Virus record (IMG/VR): IMGVR_UViG_3300003690_003399
Location: 1-64,000 of that record
Length of the DNA: 64,000 nucleotides
Origin: a virus
Direction: 5' to 3' (one strand)
The position numbers and the translations under genes were made by a program. The notes beneath the pieces are model-generated. The model was not told the origin of the DNA. It was given only the letters and a program-made list of their open reading frames with translations, and did not search any database. Of the stretch, positions 60,301 through 64,000 are shown in pieces. Position 1 is the stretch's first letter. The number at the start of each line of letters is the position of its first letter.

Positions 60301-63300
60301 TATTCAGCAAAGAAACAATTACCAGAGTTTATTAATAGTTCAAACATGGTTAATGTCATGACCGATGATGACATATTCTTTAATAAAGTTGATCTACTGA
60401 GACCTACAAACTATTATCTTCACATTGAAAAAAGCATGTATCAAACAATCTCTGAAGAAATGATAAGAATGTTTTCCTCAATTAAAGATTTTAATAATTT
60501 AATTGGGGAGCCAGTAAACAAATATCGTAGCAAATACAAACACATGGAAAAACTTCGTCAACTTTTCTTTGAGAGAGTAGGGAATACACCGGACCTAGAT
60601 AAGTATATCGATTTTTATAAATGGGTTGACATCACATTAGATGTCCTCTTGGGGTACCTTGTACCAGCTTCAGCAGATATTGGTGATCAGTATGGCAGCA
60701 ATATTCGTACATTAGTAGAAAATCATGTGCTTGCGCGCAATAAATATAAGTGGCAGTTCCCAACGATAGAAGACAAAACTCCAGACATAGAAGGTCATAT
60801 TCTTAGTATTAACGAGCTTTTATATGGCTGGGAGTTCGGTCACAACCCGACAAGTAGTCTTCAGGCCGATAATTGTCTTTGGTGGAAAGAACGCGCAGAA
60901 AGAACCGACGCGCTAGCAAGTGGCGACTCAAATGTTAATAACGATAAACAAGCAATACTTAACTCTATTAACAACGAGACGAATGCTAAGAACTACATGC
61001 TATATGATAGTGCAACTAGCACAACTTATTCTGGTTCTACGTTTGCAATCCGCCGATTAGCTAAACCATACAAATTTAAAGTCGACGAATCTCGTACAAC
61101 TAAGGGTGGTACAAATTATTATCCAAATAAAAAAGTGGACATCATTCGAACGGAAACCAATTTAGAAACTTCTACAAATTTTCTTGCAGCTCCCGCAGCC
61201 AATGTAGAATCATTTAAAGATTGTAATGATGGACTTGATCTGATCACAAAACGTAAATATTCGTTTAATGCTCTTTTAAGAAGTGAATTAACAACAGCGA
61301 CCGAGAAAAACTATTTCAACGCAAAGGGCGCCCTGTTTGCCCCATTCAGTATGTATAGTGCCTCCATTTCAGGGGGTTATTATGATACAGTTTCCAATAA
61401 TTTTAAAACTTCTTTAGATATTACTAACTTACATGAAGATACCTATGGAACTTTATACGGTGTACCAGTACAGGGTCCGTTTACTGACAAGTATGTTGGA
61501 GGTCTTCAATCTCGTCATGTCGCCTTGACCGTTAATCCGGCACTGACAAGCTCCGCTAACCGCCCTGAAGGATGGTCTTTATCGTTTAGTAGCAATATCT
61601 TAACAATGTCAGGCCCAGCTGTGGGGGTCGAAGGCAGTCGTCCGAAAGCAACGCGGCTTAGAGACGAAACTGCTAAGCGCCCCATTAATGTGAGAAACAT
61701 TCAACAAACAACAGGCTCTACAATAATTGGTAACTATACCAAAGATTATGATTTGTTGATGATCGGTGGTCGCTCAATTAATAATCGCTTTTTTGTCAAA
61801 AACGAAGGCGTTTCCGCAAGCTCGATAAATTCTCAAGCTGTAAGTGGTGTTTTAGATTATGATTTACCAGGTGCTGCACAGTCACAAAGAGATCGACAAG
61901 AAGTTGTTATAAATGGTTTGACTTCATCTGCACGCAATGATTATATTATTGTCAACAGATTCTCTGCACCTGGAGACCCTTCAACGATGGGGTTTGCTTA
62001 TTTAGATATCGAGGCGCAGGAATACTCAATTTATAATTCCTTACCATGGCGCAACTTAATTGTTCGCGACAGCCTCCAAGAATTATATACAGATCATGCA
62101 AAACAATTTGGGTATTTTAGTGATGCACAAAATTCAGCAAGCTATGTGTTGGCTGGCATGCCCTATCCTGGAACGAGCGGATCTGTAAACGCTCTAGATT
62201 ATGCTGGAAGCGCGTCGTTTCACAAGGTTAATAGAAACCCGAGAAGAATTATTAAAAGCACAGGAGTAGAGTACGCCAGTTCATATGCTAGTGGAGTCAT
62301 TTATGATAATTGGCACGTACAACATCAGATCCCACAATCTGATTTACAGTATGCGTGGATTACAGCTAGTGTAATTGAAGGATATACCGGCTCAGCATAT
62401 TATGGCTTTGAGCAACCAAATTTCAGCAATGCAAGTCTAGCTTCTACCGATATTACATTTTGTAGTGCTAGTGACTTTGGCTCTTATTGGAAATCAGCAT
62501 GGGGATTACGACTTTTTGGTGGTACATATGCTGAATTCGGATCGGATCAATTTGTTCCGACTGATTTTGCTGGCATAAATTCTAATGTTTATGAGCCTAT
62601 AACGTCGTCTTTGAACATTTTGGGATATCCATCAGGAGTAGGATCTTATGCCAACTGCTGTGTCACCCCTGGCACCTTTCTTGGCTCATCCTACTATCCC
62701 CAACTTCTTAACGCTTTGATTCTCCACCGCCAAGGCCCATACGGGTGGCCTTCTTGGAAACAAATTAGAGGTGAAAGTCACCCTGTAATTAGAAATCATC
62801 GGAAAACTAATCGACAATCATTTTTGAAGCTAGAAAAAATTTCTAATGATACAGACGGTCAACCCCGAGATAAGAAAGTTTTAATTTCTCAAATAGAGCC
62901 GCCAGTAAGTTCAAAATATAAGCCGTTAATTCATAGTCTTTTCTTTAAACAAAACATCGATCCAAACAAGAATAATTGGTGGAAAAATTCTGAAGAAATT
63001 ATTATTGACCACACATATGCAAATGAAAAATGTTATTTTCCCCAAGTCGTTTCGGGCACAAAGGCGCTTATTGATGGAAATATAGACTTAAATAAGATAG
63101 ATTCTATTTCCACTTTGGCTGGGAGTATTTCTCAAGATGATAAAACTTTAATTTATGATTCTCTAAATAAGTTTATTTTTGGAGACACAATGCAACCTGC
63201 GAACCCAATTAGCCAATTTAACTATCTTAAAATTAAAGAGGTTATTTATCCTCGTGAACACTATACGTATCTAAGTGGTACCCGAGAGCGCACGAACTTT

Positions 63301-64000
63301 GCAAATAATTTCTGGCGCGATACACGGAATGCGAGAGACACCGAAGGATCTCCAGATGGAGGTCCATGGGCCAACTCACAAGGCTACATTGTTACCCAAA
63401 GTATGTGGCCACTAGACTGCCGCTCTGACACAAGTGTTCCCCCCATACCCAACTACTCTAATTTTACAGCATCTGCAGGTATGGAAGGGGAGCTACAAAA
63501 TGGATATAGTTTGTTCTTCTCCTCCTCGAACACGGGCCCATTCGCGGCCGCCACCTATCTGCGCCGTGTACCCGATAGTGCGTCAGAGGGAATACTGTAT
63601 GCTGGTGATACCTTGTGGGAAGCAAACACACAAGCAGGAGTAAACCCATTTTATAATAATTATGCAGAATATATTGAAGAGGCAAAGAGGATTGGGAAAG
63701 ATTATGGGATCCTACCAGAATTTAGAATTAGCGAACATATGGATTATTATATTAATAGTAATCCGGACGGCAATCCAAACTTTTTAGTAACCCCACAGCC
63801 ACCAGGCTTATTCACATTGACTGGTTCGGTTCTTTCTAGTAGTGCCGACGAAGGATTTTATACTGTGTATTCATACAGTGATTTTATGAAGTTTTTTGAG
63901 CTAGTTAAAAATGATTATATTAGTACGCCAATACCGCAAAAGGAAGCAGACGAGGACGCCGCCATAAGCACCATGGTCTCATATCCATCTGAATTAACTC
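57325..64000 (+). CDS. giant baseplate/tail protein with LamG-like lectin domain, 3'-truncated by window
   Basis: The frame runs from the ATG at 57325 (ATGA overlap) to the window end with no stop, so at least 2225 residues. About residue 190-370 is a concanavalin/LamG-like domain: SWHHYAFTLKNTESAVEVNFFVDG. Near 590, IYKTKGTEKSFRNLIRCFGFDDEIYKINLYG resembles the gpI-like tail-protein helix pair of contractile tails. The rest is Ser/Tyr/Asn rich beta structure. Its order after gp25-like and gp6-like would fit T4 gp7-type wedge proteins; glycan binding by the LamG domain is inference. Confidence 0.8.
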   Translation, partial: MSTDYSKIFGQKDIILTNTDRDTLAASAESVNYMTEYFNKKQRFVPPVNFSNPKYFARFGSAEKYYIDAIDRIYKTYPYDGSLKERVQWELSSSYLDLHVFENGYPRTNGYVLFSAEGWGTQVATSDGYGAPATSSYEYILSKGGPNTSYRSQGKNIRDQTGDYKDGYANVWDVDKNRESNLKIGGIDGNTVEFWLKKGEFLGSSLTNQEVLFDLHTSEFISSSLNYGRLTVELTASTSGSPFRVTYMSGTAGFSYETIGSGIDTSSVADDSWHHYAFTLKNTESAVEVNFFVDGACNHTIITGSSISYVSGNINATLGALATAPSGTFTPTLGWGGLSGSMDEFRFWKSERTSQQIGLQYIEPVGGGTNTDDANTTLGVYYKFNEGITLTASIDKTILDYSGRISNGNFVGYNSSARNINSAMVQSGKVDREFKDPILYNFHPEVVSYYGTKKEEGRQYDYSNNSSIYFTLPAWILEEDEIKEYSPLRNFTQVIGSYFDSLASQIEAISKLKHKNYLSSSYKSYPFSDRLLESVGFTYFPELFSDATALEQFRNRDDKKLFQQKLYDTKNRIYQNIYNNIVYIYKTKGTEKSFRNLIRCFGFDDEIYKINLYGNRVTYQLKDNYSSVAESKNYVNFALTGTQKATVHSFSSSGNPNSTSFISNVTPKMNYFGFTMETEVAFPRRYSVADSNITVQSNKGTSKTFRAYVPFKTASLFGMHQVNGTTENDLTWATTDSANFQVYAIRDEDHSKRCRFKLTGVGATVIPTLTSSYFDEVFDDTRWIFSVSVKPKMYPQADLPYLTSVAVSTGPERGYTVEFYGVEKILDTIKNEFLLTGSITYSDGLALLNNAKSIYIGAHRTNFSGSLQEKSDGHISSTRVWLMPLTTGTIQQHAQDAKNYGVPSPYRSGYLYQTSMTGTRVPEIHTLVLNWVFDTLTGSDSSGEFVGQDFSSGSTSLQNRYNWIGNIVGKQYLPKGINFPPSFSKTLNKKYVYSAKKQLPEFINSSNMVNVMTDDDIFFNKVDLLRPTNYYLHIEKSMYQTISEEMIRMFSSIKDFNNLIGEPVNKYRSKYKHMEKLRQLFFERVGNTPDLDKYIDFYKWVDITLDVLLGYLVPASADIGDQYGSNIRTLVENHVLARNKYKWQFPTIEDKTPDIEGHILSINELLYGWEFGHNPTSSLQADNCLWWKERAERTDALASGDSNVNNDKQAILNSINNETNAKNYMLYDSATSTTYSGSTFAIRRLAKPYKFKVDESRTTKGGTNYYPNKKVDIIRTETNLETSTNFLAAPAANVESFKDCNDGLDLITKRKYSFNALLRSELTTATEKNYFNAKGALFAPFSMYSASISGGYYDTVSNNFKTSLDITNLHEDTYGTLYGVPVQGPFTDKYVGGLQSRHVALTVNPALTSSANRPEGWSLSFSSNILTMSGPAVGVEGSRPKATRLRDETAKRPINVRNIQQTTGSTIIGNYTKDYDLLMIGGRSINNRFFVKNEGVSASSINSQAVSGVLDYDLPGAAQSQRDRQEVVINGLTSSARNDYIIVNRFSAPGDPSTMGFAYLDIEAQEYSIYNSLPWRNLIVRDSLQELYTDHAKQFGYFSDAQNSASYVLAGMPYPGTSGSVNALDYAGSASFHKVNRNPRRIIKSTGVEYASSYASGVIYDNWHVQHQIPQSDLQYAWITASVIEGYTGSAYYGFEQPNFSNASLASTDITFCSASDFGSYWKSAWGLRLFGGTYAEFGSDQFVPTDFAGINSNVYEPITSSLNILGYPSGVGSYANCCVTPGTFLGSSYYPQLLNALILHRQGPYGWPSWKQIRGESHPVIRNHRKTNRQSFLKLEKISNDTDGQPRDKKVLISQIEPPVSSKYKPLIHSLFFKQNIDPNKNNWWKNSEEIIIDHTYANEKCYFPQVVSGTKALIDGNIDLNKIDSISTLAGSISQDDKTLIYDSLNKFIFGDTMQPANPISQFNYLKIKEVIYPREHYTYLSGTRERTNFANNFWRDTRNARDTEGSPDGGPWANSQGYIVTQSMWPLDCRSDTSVPPIPNYSNFTASAGMEGELQNGYSLFFSSSNTGPFAAATYLRRVPDSASEGILYAGDTLWEANTQAGVNPFYNNYAEYIEEAKRIGKDYGILPEFRISEHMDYYINSNPDGNPNFLVTPQPPGLFTLTGSVLSSSADEGFYTVYSYSDFMKFFELVKNDYISTPIPQKEADEDAAISTMVSYPSELT

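Overview
The window is a fragment of a large, AT-rich, tailed double-stranded DNA phage genome of the T4-like contractile-tail type, with both outer genes cut by the window ends. The marks are T4-type baseplate wedge genes (gp25-like, gp6-like), a gp55-like late sigma factor, a PIN-PhoH ATPase, a Cas4/RecB-type nuclease, very tight gene packing (ATGA, TAATG and TTGA overlaps almost everywhere) and nearly all genes on one strand. Kdo-forming enzymes and two MepA-type murein endopeptidase domains point to a Gram-negative host. No host chromosomal genes, insertion sequences, CRISPR arrays or ordinary tRNAs were seen.

Region 1 (1-15081) holds unusual proteins: a VWA-like fragment, a lipoprotein, an A-type Fe-S carrier, then a series of large proteins. 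Several of these begin with a shared leader of the form MKLLFENWR followed by a (L/I)xE-G/A site, which resembles a T4 capsid-targeting sequence. They include a helix-hairpin-helix protein, a zinc peptidase joined to a basic/TM protein, a beta-lactamase-like plus MepA-like protein, and a KxDG (ligase-like) plus HxGH (nucleotidyltransferase) fusion. Two of the long genes contain a consensus ribosome binding site and an in-frame internal start.

Region 2 (15082-22170) opens with a consensus sigma70 promoter driving a phage tmRNA (tag ANDNVEFDYALAA). It continues with a 27-residue membrane peptide, an archaeal-type (type II) GAPDH-like enzyme, a two-gene minus-strand operon for a secreted serine protease and a secreted partner (with a T4-like late promoter), PhoH, a second consensus promoter, a zincin and a Cas4-like nuclease.

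Region 3 (22180-38387) is a 16-kb glycan island. It has GT4, GT2, GT8-like, exostosin-like and two sialyltransferase-like glycosyltransferases, many methyltransferases, a cupin, a radical SAM/SPASM enzyme, a class III aminotransferase, a 2OG-Fe(II) oxygenase, KdsB, KdsA, a HAD phosphatase and a short UDP-glucose dehydrogenase. KdsA, the HAD protein and KdsB could make CMP-Kdo from arabinose-5-phosphate and PEP, and the sialyltransferase-like proteins are candidate users of it. One GT4 gene appears truncated, with its tail fused to the next GT2 gene.

Region 4 (38384-64000) begins with small proteins and the late sigma factor, then turns to virion structure. It has a 1444-residue protein with degenerate alpha/beta-hydrolase folds and a C-terminal MepA peptidase, a putative baseplate protein, a 2455-residue giant, gp25-like and gp6-like wedges, a DNRLRE-like protein and a LamG-containing protein of more than 2225 residues that runs off the window.

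All functions are read from motifs and family knowledge by eye. No database search was run.
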